Shown: piece after piece, positions 9,481 through 17,857 of the stretch
How positions within the stretch are numbered: position 1 is the first letter of the stretch
How the letters are laid out: each line of letters begins with the position of its first letter
Assembly (NCBI GenBank): GCA_023379705.1
Contig: JAMCPS010000178.1
Location: 1 to 32,188, forward strand
Direction: 5' to 3'
Source of the DNA: Campylobacterota bacterium
GTDB taxonomy: Bacteria > Campylobacterota > Campylobacteria > Campylobacterales > Sulfurimonadaceae
DNA: 32,188 nt
Notes under the pieces: generated by a model
Databases searched by the model: none
What the model was told of the DNA's origin: nothing
The model's input: the letters and a program-made list of their open reading frames with translations, nothing else
Position numbers and translations under genes: made by a program

Positions 9481-10113
9481 TTAGAGGCTATTCAACAACG
9501 CCGGAAGATTGTATTCGTTTTCAGAGTGTTTCCATTCATCCCTTACGTTTTCCATACTGTTAAATTTTGGGAGATAAACAACGTTTTGACATCCAGGATA
9601 TGGCTTGGCGGTAAAACATATTTTGTGCCGATACGGGAGGGTGTCGAATTGCCGAATCATCTCATCTGTCGCCCCTTCACTGTCGCTAAATTTGAATAAT
9701 AATTTATTGTAATTTATACGTCTCACTTTTTCCTCCCACTTTAGTTTAGCATCTTCTTTATCTTTATAATGGAGAAAATGGAGCTCTATTCCCTCACCAA
9801 TGATCCCTATGGGATAAGGTAGTCCGAAATGACCTCGTTTTTTCAATATCTCGATGTGTTTGGAATCTTGATGCGGTATAAAGGATATTGTTTGAAGTAT
9901 CTTTGGAGAAAAATTGTGTAGTAAACGAAGATAGTCATCACTGAAGATGAAAAGATTGACAAAGGGTGATTGGTAAGGAAGGTTAAATTTTTTATAGATA
10001 AATGTTCCCCAACAGTTGTTGGATATAATCGAAAAATTGGTTTGGTGCAACCAAAAACGATTGTAACTTCCTTTGAGCCATTTTTCTATTCGTCGTCCCA
10101 GTGCTATCCGCAT
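9481..10113 (-). CDS. DUF1919-family (exopolysaccharide/core biosynthesis-like) protein
   Basis: FSIISNNCWGTFIYKKFNLPYQSPFVNLFIFSDDYLRLL, ELHFLHYKDKEDAKLKWEEKVRRINYNKL and HKICFTAKPY resemble DUF1919. Confidence 0.7.
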   Translation of the reverse strand: MRIALGRRIEKWLKGSYNRFWLHQTNFSIISNNCWGTFIYKKFNLPYQSPFVNLFIFSDDYLRLLHNFSPKILQTISFIPHQDSKHIEILKKRGHFGLPYPIGIIGEGIELHFLHYKDKEDAKLKWEEKVRRINYNKLLFKFSDSEGATDEMIRQFDTLPYRHKICFTAKPYPGCQNVVYLPKFNSMENVRDEWKHSENEYNLPALLNSL

Positions 10114-10116
10114 TGA

Positions 10117-10959
10117 TTATTCATCTCCTTTGTATTGATTCAGTCCCTTTTTACAGTAAGAGTTATTGCCTTTTGAATGCATAATTGCAACTGTTTGTTC
10201 GGAAATCTCCGGATTGAAATTTTTAGGATGGTCGAGATGAACCATATTGGCTGCGTTGCGACACGATTTCATCTGTACATGGATCAATCGCATTCGTCGC
10301 TCAATATCACTATCCTCGCCGGTTGTCGGAAGAGTGAAGTCTTCATCAAAACCGTTGATTCGTATCATATCGCTTTTGTGACACGAAAAATTACATCCGA
10401 CGATATGGCTATTTTTACGTGAGAATCGGTTGATAAGATGGAGTAGAGGATGATGTGAGCCCAGATAGATTCCCTCTTCGTAATGTTTGACGTTATCACG
10501 TTTGAGAGCTAAAAAATTCCAAAGATAGGTCGATTCGTATTGTTTTAGAGACATTTTTCCTGTACGAAGTAATGTACTGAAATATTTGCCAGGTTCTGAA
10601 CGACGTCCACACAAGACATGATTGGTCTCTTGTAGTTTTAAATGCTCTTCAATGAACTCAGGATACGGAATGCAGTCGCCATCGATGAAGATAAGATACT
10701 CCCCAATAGCAGAAGCTATGGCACGGTTGAGTGCTCTGTTTTTACGCCATCCAATATCAGGCTGGGAAAGATGAAGGAGATTCGTAAAACGTTTACTTTG
10801 AGTAGAGAGATATTCTGTCATTTCCCTGGAATCACCATCTTCAGAGACAATAATTTGATCAGAAGGATAGGTTTGATCTATAAGGCTATCTAGAATCAAA
10901 CCGAGAGCTTCGGTATCTTTGTAGACTGAAATAATAATGGTTGATTTAGGATAAGACAT
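10117..10959 (-). CDS. Glycosyltransferase family 2 (galactosyltransferase-like)
   Basis: STIIISVYKDTEALGLILDSLIDQTYPSDQIIVSEDG, GEYLIFIDGDCIPYPEFIEEH, GFDEDFTLPTTGEDSDIERRM. Confidence 0.88.
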   Translation of the reverse strand: MSYPKSTIIISVYKDTEALGLILDSLIDQTYPSDQIIVSEDGDSREMTEYLSTQSKRFTNLLHLSQPDIGWRKNRALNRAIASAIGEYLIFIDGDCIPYPEFIEEHLKLQETNHVLCGRRSEPGKYFSTLLRTGKMSLKQYESTYLWNFLALKRDNVKHYEEGIYLGSHHPLLHLINRFSRKNSHIVGCNFSCHKSDMIRINGFDEDFTLPTTGEDSDIERRMRLIHVQMKSCRNAANMVHLDHPKNFNPEISEQTVAIMHSKGNNSYCKKGLNQYKGDE

Positions 10960-11004
10960 TCACTCTCCGACAATTGGTTAGTATTATATATAAAAATTAT
11001 TTAT

Positions 11005-11778
11005 TCATGATTTTAACAATTCTTCTTTTTTTGCATGCGTCCATTTTCCTCTTGGTTTATCAATGTACTGAAAATATTCATTCGTAAAGCTACCTTGCAC
11101 GCAAGTGATACGGTTGTGTCTATGATTGACTACTTGATCTCCAATAGCTTTGTTCAATACGGTAGGGCCTGTTAAATCATACACGCCTTCTCCAATGTTC
11201 TTTTTTTCTATATTGTCGATAATAATGCTTATTGATTTTTCTAAATGGGAGTTGTTTTTTGAGGAGGCGATAAAGTAGTTACTGTAATTGTGTTTTGTCA
11301 TTAAAAATAACTCTGTATACTCCGACTTAATAATTTTAGACAGCGGCCATACTGCATGTGCGTCGATGTCCATATAGACGCCACCATAATAGTTCAAGAC
11401 AAAAAGTCTCCATAAATCAGCTTGGGAAGCTCCGTCGGTGAGTTGCTCAAAAGCATCTGAGACTTGCTTAGAGGAATGTGTTCTCATAAAGTCTAAACGA
11501 TCTTCAGTGCTGACGTAGCGATATTCCCAATCCAGTGACATGAGGCGGTTAAACAAATAGTTTACATAAACGGGTAAACTTACATTATTGGTATAGTTGG
11601 TCTGCCAAATGATTTTTGTGATATTGCTGGATGTTTTAGAGGAAAAGAAAGCATGGCTTTCTGTCGGAATGGTAAAACGTTTTTTAGGAAAAATAAAATG
11701 AAAAAGATAGGAAAACGCTTTAATCAATGCTCCTAATAATTTGGCAAGTCGATTAATAATAATGGGTCCGATATGCAC
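11005..11778 (-). CDS. Glycosyltransferase with DXD motif (GT32/capsular polysaccharide synthesis-like)
   Basis: KIIWQTNYTNN, ASQADLWRLFVLNYYGGVYMDIDAHAVWPLSK (GGVYxDxD), AIGDQVVNHRHNR. Confidence 0.82.
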   Translation of the reverse strand: MHIGPIIINRLAKLLGALIKAFSYLFHFIFPKKRFTIPTESHAFFSSKTSSNITKIIWQTNYTNNVSLPVYVNYLFNRLMSLDWEYRYVSTEDRLDFMRTHSSKQVSDAFEQLTDGASQADLWRLFVLNYYGGVYMDIDAHAVWPLSKIIKSEYTELFLMTKHNYSNYFIASSKNNSHLEKSISIIIDNIEKKNIGEGVYDLTGPTVLNKAIGDQVVNHRHNRITCVQGSFTNEYFQYIDKPRGKWTHAKKEELLKS

Positions 11779-11826
11779 TTTTTTCCTTAGTAATGTTAAT
11801 GATAAAATTGTACTCTAACACTTCTT

Positions 11827-13068
11827 TTAAATCTCTTGCGGTCCATTGGATACAGATTGGGAAGCCAGTGAGATACTGGTGATAAATATGAACAAAATGA
11901 TTGGAAACTGCAATATCCATAACGGTTCGGCGATATTCCCTACGACAAAGACGGTGAGGCTGAGTTTGCTGAATTCATTGAGTTGTGGATCTTTAATCTT
12001 CACTCGAAACAGTTCAATGTGCAACCATAGCATTAAGGCAAATCCTATCAGCCCGGTCTGCGCTAAAATCATCAGATATTGGTTGTGAAAATGGCTGTCC
12101 GAACACCATGCGATTGTTTCTTTGGTAAATCCGTGTTCATTCGTTTGGAGCGCTTCACGAGAGGCGAGACGGTAGTCACCAATCCCTGCACCTAACAGCG
12201 GATGCTCTCGTACAATGTCATACGTGACGATCCAAAACGCGGCACGCAGTCCCCATGACGAATTGTAGTTTCCTTTTTGAAATTTTTGTGTGTCCTCTAT
12301 CCCTTGATCAATACGGAGTTTAAACAGATCAATGGTTGAATATGCTCCAACAAAAAGTGTTACACAAAGCAGGGTAAAAATAAAAAATGATTTGATGGTT
12401 AATCGATAGTGGATGACAACAGCAACCCCTATTGCAACAAAAAGAGCCAACTGCCCTGTTCGTCCGGTTGATATCATCAGATTCCCCGTCGATGTCACAA
12501 AGAAAATGAACATAGGGAGTTTACTGCGCCAGGTATAGCGTTGGGAAAGCAAACGTGACAGTAGAATAATCGAGGTGGTAGCCAAAAAGATGCTGTAGTG
12601 GATGTGGCTCATAAAAGGGGCAGGGTATTGGGGGGTGCGATCTTTGAATGTCCACCACTCAAAATAGATCCCGTACGCGATGATCTCGCTGATAAACATC
12701 CCTCCCAAAAAGGCGGTGATGATACCGGGGAGCCATTCGCGTTTGAGCGTTACGGCGAGGATAGGGATAATGATCCAGTAGCCGTATAGTCGAAGCTGGT
12801 TGAGACCATCGCTTTTATCTTCAGACCACAGCAGCGAGAGAGCCAATAGCGCAATAAATACTCCCATCGCCCAAAAGACGTGGTTTTGCTTGATTTGTGA
12901 CCATCCATTTTTGTAATCGCGGCCAAGTAAAAAAAGGGCGATAAACCAAATGATGAAAAAACTCACCGCCGCACGGGAGAGGGGAAAGGTAAAGGCGAAT
13001 AGTAATGAGGAAAAGTAGAATGTAAATTCAATTTTATTATCAAATTTTAGTATAAAATAATTAAGCAT
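11827..13068 (-). CDS. O-antigen ligase family protein (WaaL/RfaL-like)
   Basis: Polytopic membrane protein with the Wzy_C-type signature HPLLGAGIGDYRLASREAL...SDSHFHNQYLMILAQTGLIGFALML. Confidence 0.85.
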   Translation of the reverse strand: MLNYFILKFDNKIEFTFYFSSLLFAFTFPLSRAAVSFFIIWFIALFLLGRDYKNGWSQIKQNHVFWAMGVFIALLALSLLWSEDKSDGLNQLRLYGYWIIIPILAVTLKREWLPGIITAFLGGMFISEIIAYGIYFEWWTFKDRTPQYPAPFMSHIHYSIFLATTSIILLSRLLSQRYTWRSKLPMFIFFVTSTGNLMISTGRTGQLALFVAIGVAVVIHYRLTIKSFFIFTLLCVTLFVGAYSTIDLFKLRIDQGIEDTQKFQKGNYNSSWGLRAAFWIVTYDIVREHPLLGAGIGDYRLASREALQTNEHGFTKETIAWCSDSHFHNQYLMILAQTGLIGFALMLWLHIELFRVKIKDPQLNEFSKLSLTVFVVGNIAEPLWILQFPIILFIFITSISLASQSVSNGPQEI

Positions 13069-14074
13069 CTTTTTTTAAATACCATTGAATTGTTTTTACG
13101 ATACCTGTATCAAAGTTTTCATCAGCTTTCCATCCAAGCTCGGTTTCAATCTTGGTAGCATCAATGGCATAGCGGCGATCATGCCCAGCACGGTCTTCAA
13201 CGTAAGTAATTTGTTTGTTATAACTTTTGCCATCTGATTTAGATTTCATGCTATCTAGCAAGTTGCAGATAGTCTCAACGATTTGATTGTTATTACGCTC
13301 GTTACGTCCGCCAATGTTGTAGACTTCACCGCTTCGCCCACTATGGTAGACGAGATCAATCCCTTTGCAGTGATCGAGCACATAGAGCCAGTCACGGATA
13401 TTTTTACCATCACCGTAGATAGGAATGTTTTCACCGGCTAGTGCTTTTCGGATAATCGTGGGGATCAATTTCTCATCGTGTTGTTTTGGACCATAGTTGT
13501 TGGAGCAATTGGTAATGACGGTGTTCATTCCATAGGTGTGGTGATAACTGCGGACAATCATGTCACTGCCTGCTTTTGAAGCGCTGTAGGGGCTGTTGGG
13601 TGCATATGCAGTTTCTTCGGTAAAAAGCCCTGTTTCTCCGAGCGTTCCATACACTTCATCCGTACTGATATGATGAAATCGGCATCCTTCATAACCTGTC
13701 TTGTAGACAAACGGTTTTTCCATCCATGCTTTATAGGCAATATCAATAAGAGTAAAGCTTCCGTTAACATTGGTTTGGACAAACACCCCGGGATTTTTGA
13801 TGCTGTTATCAACATGACTCTCAGCAGCGAAATGAATCACGCCACGAATGTCGTATTGAAAAAAAAGAGATTCAACCAAAGGACGATCGCAAATATCTCC
13901 TTGAACAAAGATATGACGATCATCTTGTGGTGCATCAGATAGATTGGACATATCACCTGCATAAGTGAGTAGATCCAAATTTATAAGACGAACATCAGAA
14001 TATTTGTTTAAAAAATAGGGAACAAAATTACTCCCGATAAATCCGGCACATCCGGTGACTAAAATGGTTTTCAT
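13061..14074 (-). CDS. rfbB: dTDP-glucose 4,6-dehydratase
   Basis: MKTILVTGCAGFIGSNFVPYFL at ATG 14074 (the ORF track extends to 14122). FHHISTDEVYGTLGE, YSASKAGSDMIVRSYHHTYG, SNNYGPKQHDEKLIP. Confidence 0.95.
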   Translation of the reverse strand: MKTILVTGCAGFIGSNFVPYFLNKYSDVRLINLDLLTYAGDMSNLSDAPQDDRHIFVQGDICDRPLVESLFFQYDIRGVIHFAAESHVDNSIKNPGVFVQTNVNGSFTLIDIAYKAWMEKPFVYKTGYEGCRFHHISTDEVYGTLGETGLFTEETAYAPNSPYSASKAGSDMIVRSYHHTYGMNTVITNCSNNYGPKQHDEKLIPTIIRKALAGENIPIYGDGKNIRDWLYVLDHCKGIDLVYHSGRSGEVYNIGGRNERNNNQIVETICNLLDSMKSKSDGKSYNKQITYVEDRAGHDRRYAIDATKIETELGWKADENFDTGIVKTIQWYLKKDA

Positions 14075-14940
14075 TTGATTCCTCCTAATTCTTTTAAACA
14101 CTCTTTGAGAGAATCTCTCCAATAGGGAATAGTTATTTCAAAGTTATTTTTGATTTTTGATTTATTCAATAAACTGTAATGGGGTCGTGGTGCGGGAAGC
14201 GGATATTCTTCGGTCGTGATAGCATTTACCTTGCAGTTTATGTTGGTAAGTTCAAAGATTATTTGAGCAAAGTCATACCAGCTTGCCACACCTTCATTAC
14301 TGTAATGATAAATTTCGGGTGCTTCATTATTGATTTTTGGTAGAATATCTAGAATCGTTTTAGCTAAATCGCGCGCATACGTAGGGGTTCCCACTTGATC
14401 AAAGATGACGCCAAGCGTATCTTTCTCTTTGCCTAAACGAAGCATCGTTTTGACAAAGTTAGATCCGAATGATGAGTAAACCCATGAGGTACGGATGATG
14501 ATACTGTTTTTAGGGGCAACATCCAAAATTGCGTTTTCTCCATCCCCTTTGGTTCGCCCATAAACCCCCTGTGGGTCGGTAGGATCTATTTCGATATAAG
14601 GACAGTAGTTTTGGCCATTAAAAACATAATCCGTAGATATATGGATAAATGCCATGTTTTTCTTTTTTGCAATTTTAGCAAGGAGAGAAACGGCACGATG
14701 GTTGATGGTATTGGCAAGTTCTATCTCATTTTCTGCTTTGTCCACAGCGGTATAAGCAGCACAGTTGATAATGACATCAAAAGTTTTATCGTCAAAGTAG
14801 TCTTCTAATTTACATAAATTACTGAGATCCAGAGTGTTTCGATCAACAAAAGTGAATTCATGTTGAGTGTATGAGCTGCTTATCTCTTTGATCTCACTAC
14901 CTAATTGTCCATTTTCACCAGTAACGAGAATTTTAGACAT
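14071..14940 (-). CDS. rfbD: dTDP-4-dehydrorhamnose reductase
   Basis: MSKILVTGENGQLGSEIKEI at ATG 14940 (the ORF track extends to 15033). NCAAYTAVDKAE, HISTDYVFNGQ, YGRTKGDGE, RTSWVYSSFGSNFVKTMLRL. Confidence 0.95.
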   Translation of the reverse strand: MSKILVTGENGQLGSEIKEISSSYTQHEFTFVDRNTLDLSNLCKLEDYFDDKTFDVIINCAAYTAVDKAENEIELANTINHRAVSLLAKIAKKKNMAFIHISTDYVFNGQNYCPYIEIDPTDPQGVYGRTKGDGENAILDVAPKNSIIIRTSWVYSSFGSNFVKTMLRLGKEKDTLGVIFDQVGTPTYARDLAKTILDILPKINNEAPEIYHYSNEGVASWYDFAQIIFELTNINCKVNAITTEEYPLPAPRPHYSLLNKSKIKNNFEITIPYWRDSLKECLKELGGIK

Positions 14941-15505
14941 AGAGGCTTTCACTATAGTCAAAATGGTCAGCATCTGCGAATAGGGGCTGCTTAGTATCTT
15001 TGGCAGAAAGTTGTAGCTTAGACAGTTCTGCAATCCAATCGATATTTAAAGCAGGGTCATCAAATGCAATTCCACGGTCACATTCTGGAGAATAATAATT
15101 ATCGACTTTGTAGGCAAAAGTGCAGGTTTCGCTAAGTACTACGAACCCATGAGCAAAACCACGCGGTATAAACATCTGGCGTTTATTCTCGCCACTTAAA
15201 CGTACGGCGACATGTTGACCAAAAGTCGGTGAACCTTCTCGTATATCAACCGCTACATCAAGCACTTCTCCCTCGATAATACGGACCAGTTTACTTTGCG
15301 CATGTGGAGGGAGCTGATAGTGCAGACCTCGTAGGACTCCATAACTTGATTTACTTTCATTGTCTTGACAGAAGGGTACTGTGAAACCTAAAAATGCTTC
15401 GAGCTTATCGGCACGAAAAGTTTCAACGAAATATCCACGCTCATCGCCGTGGACCATTGGATCAATAAGGATAACGTCGGGTATGGAAGTGCGGGTAAAT
15501 GTCAT
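14933..15505 (-). CDS. rfbC: dTDP-4-dehydrorhamnose 3,5-epimerase
   Basis: PMVHGDERGYFVETFRADK, QDNESKSSYGVLRGLHYQLPPHAQSKLVR, FIPRGFAHGFVVLSE. Confidence 0.96.
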   Translation of the reverse strand: MTFTRTSIPDVILIDPMVHGDERGYFVETFRADKLEAFLGFTVPFCQDNESKSSYGVLRGLHYQLPPHAQSKLVRIIEGEVLDVAVDIREGSPTFGQHVAVRLSGENKRQMFIPRGFAHGFVVLSETCTFAYKVDNYYSPECDRGIAFDDPALNIDWIAELSKLQLSAKDTKQPLFADADHFDYSESLYV

Positions 15506-16392
15506 TAGTTTATTTTACCTTCGTTTGCACGACGGATGAGGTATTGACCGTATTGATTTTTACTCAATGGTTTCGCTAATTCGAGCAGTTTTTCTTTGGT
15601 GATGTAACCCATCTCAAAAGCGATCTCTTCGAGACAGGCCACTTTGAGTCCCTGACGGTTTTCAATAGTCTGAATGAACATACTGGCTTCGAGCAGACTC
15701 TCGTGCGTACCGGTATCCAGCCATGCATAGCCACGCCCCATGAGTTCTACTTTGAGAGCGTTTTGTGCCAAATATTCTTGATTGACGGTAGTGATCTCTA
15801 ACTCTCCACGATCGGAGGGTTTAATGTTTTTGGCAATTTCGACAACACTGTTTGGATAAAAATACAGTCCGATAACGGCATAAGAGCTTTTGGGCTTCAG
15901 CGGTTTTTCTTCGATTGAGAGAACATTTCCCTCTTTATCAAACTCAGCAACACCATAACGTTCAGGATCTTTGACCCAGTAGCCAAATACGGTGGCTTTT
16001 TTCTCTTGGGTAACATTACGAACCGATTGCGCCAATAGTTTAGTCAGTCCATGGCCGTGGAAGATATTGTCTCCCAATACCAGACAAACATCATCATTAG
16101 CGACAAAATCAGCACCCAAGATAAAGGCTTGCGCCAGACCGTCGGGGCTAGGCTGTACGCAGTACTCAAAGCGCATCCCGATATCGCTTCCATCTCCTAA
16201 AAGTTCTTCAAAACGGGGTAAATCAGTAGGGGTAGAGATAATCAGTACTTCAGTAATCCCTGCGAGCATTAGAACAGAGAGGGGATAATAAACCATAGGC
16301 TTATCGTAAATGGGGACGAGTTGTTTGCTCACCCCTTTGGTGATCGGGTAGAGTCGCGTTCCGCTACCGCCGGCTAAAATGATCCCCTTCAT
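15505..16392 (-). CDS. rfbA: Glucose-1-phosphate thymidylyltransferase
   Basis: [65 protein letters not shown]. Confidence 0.97.
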   Translation of the reverse strand: MKGIILAGGSGTRLYPITKGVSKQLVPIYDKPMVYYPLSVLMLAGITEVLIISTPTDLPRFEELLGDGSDIGMRFEYCVQPSPDGLAQAFILGADFVANDDVCLVLGDNIFHGHGLTKLLAQSVRNVTQEKKATVFGYWVKDPERYGVAEFDKEGNVLSIEEKPLKPKSSYAVIGLYFYPNSVVEIAKNIKPSDRGELEITTVNQEYLAQNALKVELMGRGYAWLDTGTHESLLEASMFIQTIENRQGLKVACLEEIAFEMGYITKEKLLELAKPLSKNQYGQYLIRRANEGKIN

Positions 16393-16422
16393 GATGCTCC
16401 AAAAACTGTTAATTGTAAAAAA

Positions 16423-16428
16423 ATTATA
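16423..16428 (-). promoter_or_regulatory. Putative -10 box (TATAAT on minus strand) of the rfbACDB operon
   Basis: Minus strand reads ...attacacTATAATtttttta... about 30 nt before the rfbA ATG. Confidence 0.45.
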
Positions 16429-16448
16429 GTGTAATTCTGCTTAGGGTA

Positions 16449-16982
16449 TTAATTATGGATAAAAAAGGGTACATCAGGGGTTATGGAGCTGCCTATTTTT
16501 GCCAATTCATCGGTAGTGAGTATGAGATTACATACCTCTTTAACTAAACCTATAAAGGCTGCCGCATCCGACGAGCTTCCGCCAAAACCGGCTGAGGGGG
16601 CAATACGTTTGGTTACTACTACCTTATGGGTAGAAAAATAGTCTAGAATATCTGAATCATTGGTAAAGTCGTTGAGGACTAGGTAGGCTTGGTAAATGGT
16701 GTTGGATTCCAAGGGGATATCATCACATCCCTCAAGGGTAAAACTTTCACATTTACAGGATACAAAGCTGATCGTATCGTACAATTCTTCTACGCGTATC
16801 CAACCGGAGAGACTTTTTACTCTTGCGTGGGCTTTGATACTGTATCCTGTATCTGTTTTCTCTATGTTGGAGTTTTTTCCAGTCGTATTCTTTGATGTAT
16901 GGTCATTTTGTTGATCCATCGAAGCAGGAAGAGTATCAATATCCCAATATCCACCCTCATCTCCACCGGCAAAACCACCCAT
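16449..16982 (-). pseudogene. Truncated, chimeric 4-diphosphocytidyl-2-C-methyl-D-erythritol kinase (IspE)-like ORF
   Basis: The segment KAHARVK...RVEELYDTISFV...RIAPSAGFGGSSSDAAAF...ITPDVPFF matches the N-terminal GHMP half of IspE. It stops right after PDVPFFIHN, lacks the C-terminal half, lacks the block between AHAKVN and the RVE-like segment, and has about 50 unrelated N-terminal residues. Confidence 0.7.
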
Positions 16983-17006
16983 TACTACGATCCTGTAATT
17001 GCTTAA

Positions 17007-17285
17007 TTAAATGACGTAAACTCTTATATTATTCGTTTCAAGCTGTCCATTCAAGATTCTTTGGATGGATGCGAGAGTTCCCCCTGAACTTTCACACGAT
17101 CCGCAAGCCCCTACATAGGAGATATAAATATCCGTTAATCCATTTGTTTCTTTAAGCTCAATAAAATCCAAATCTCCGCCATCTGCTTGCAGATATGCTC
17201 TAATTTTATCATCTATAATTTTATCAATAGCATTTATTTTTTGAACAATGCTCATACTATCAAATTCAATTTCAGTGTTTTCCAT
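17007..17285 (-). CDS. NifU C-terminal-domain (Nfu-type) Fe-S scaffold protein
   Basis: IRAYLQADGGDLDFIELKE...YVGACGSCESSGGTLASIQRILN: the CxxC NifU_C domain. Confidence 0.88.
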   Translation of the reverse strand: MENTEIEFDSMSIVQKINAIDKIIDDKIRAYLQADGGDLDFIELKETNGLTDIYISYVGACGSCESSGGTLASIQRILNGQLETNNIRVYVI

Positions 17286-17454
17286 AATAATATCCCCATT
17301 TTTTAAATTTATTGTGTCTAAATTCTTATTTCAAAAATTATACACTGTAAATATTTATCCTCACTATAGCAATGTTTATAGTCTAAAATGTTCAAGAATA
17401 TGTGATTATAGATGCTCTAATAACTCTTTTACAGCAGCTATGTCTTTGTCCAGT

Positions 17455-17709
17455 CGCCTATATAAATCGTGGCAGCGAGGACTTAACGAACACACCAATG
17501 GATTAATACGGGAATATATTCCGAAGAAGACAAAGTTTGAGACGATAAGTGATAAATTTATTGTAGACATACAAGAGAAACTAAACCATAGACCTCGAAA
17601 AATACTTGGCTATAAAACTCCGCATGAAGTGTTCTTTGCTAAAATTGCACAATGGATTGATGACTCGAAGCTACACTATAAAAATAACGTTGTTGCACTT
17701 GATTGTTGA
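17455..17709 (+). mobile_element. Remnant of an IS30-family transposase (C-terminal end only)
   Basis: YKSWQRGLNEHTNGLIREYIPKKTKFETISDKFIVDIQEKLNHRPRKILGYKTPHEVFF is the conserved 3' end of the IS30 DDE domain. No N-terminal part is present upstream. Confidence 0.85.
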
Positions 17710-17735
17710 ATGGGCGTATGATTGTTTTAAAAGGG

Positions 17736-17810
17736 TGGCTCCGGATACTGGATTCGAACCAGTGACCAAGTGATTAACAGTCACCTACTCTACCGCTGAG
17801 CTAATCCGGA
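17736..17810 (-). tRNA. tRNA-Asn (GTT anticodon)
   Basis: Reverse complement TCCGGATTAGCTCAGCGGTAGAGTAGGTGACTGTTAATCACTTGGTCACTGGTTCGAATCCAGTATCCGGAGCCA. It has a 7-bp acceptor stem, anticodon GTT, a T-arm GGTTCGAATCC and an encoded CCA. Confidence 0.96.
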
Positions 17811-17828
17811 ATGTTTTAAGAGGCCGTA

Positions 17829-17857
17829 ATTATAGTGGCCTTTAGCTGAATTGTCAA
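17829..17857 (-). promoter_or_regulatory. Sigma70 promoter of tRNA-Asn, TTGACA-N17-TATAAT
   Basis: Minus strand: TTGACA (17857-17852), 17-nt spacer, TATAAT (17834-17829), about 19 nt before the mature tRNA 5' end. Confidence 0.85.

Noticed and set aside
16411-16448. A7 and T-rich runs upstream of rfbA as a phase-variable switch
   Set aside because: Tract is short and in an ordinary AT-rich promoter region; no further support.
17248-17709. Whole 153-codon ORF as an intact gene
   Set aside because: Only the C-terminal part resembles IS30 transposase. The first ~70 codons are AT-rich, overlap the nifU-like 5' end on the other strand and show no homology I recognise.
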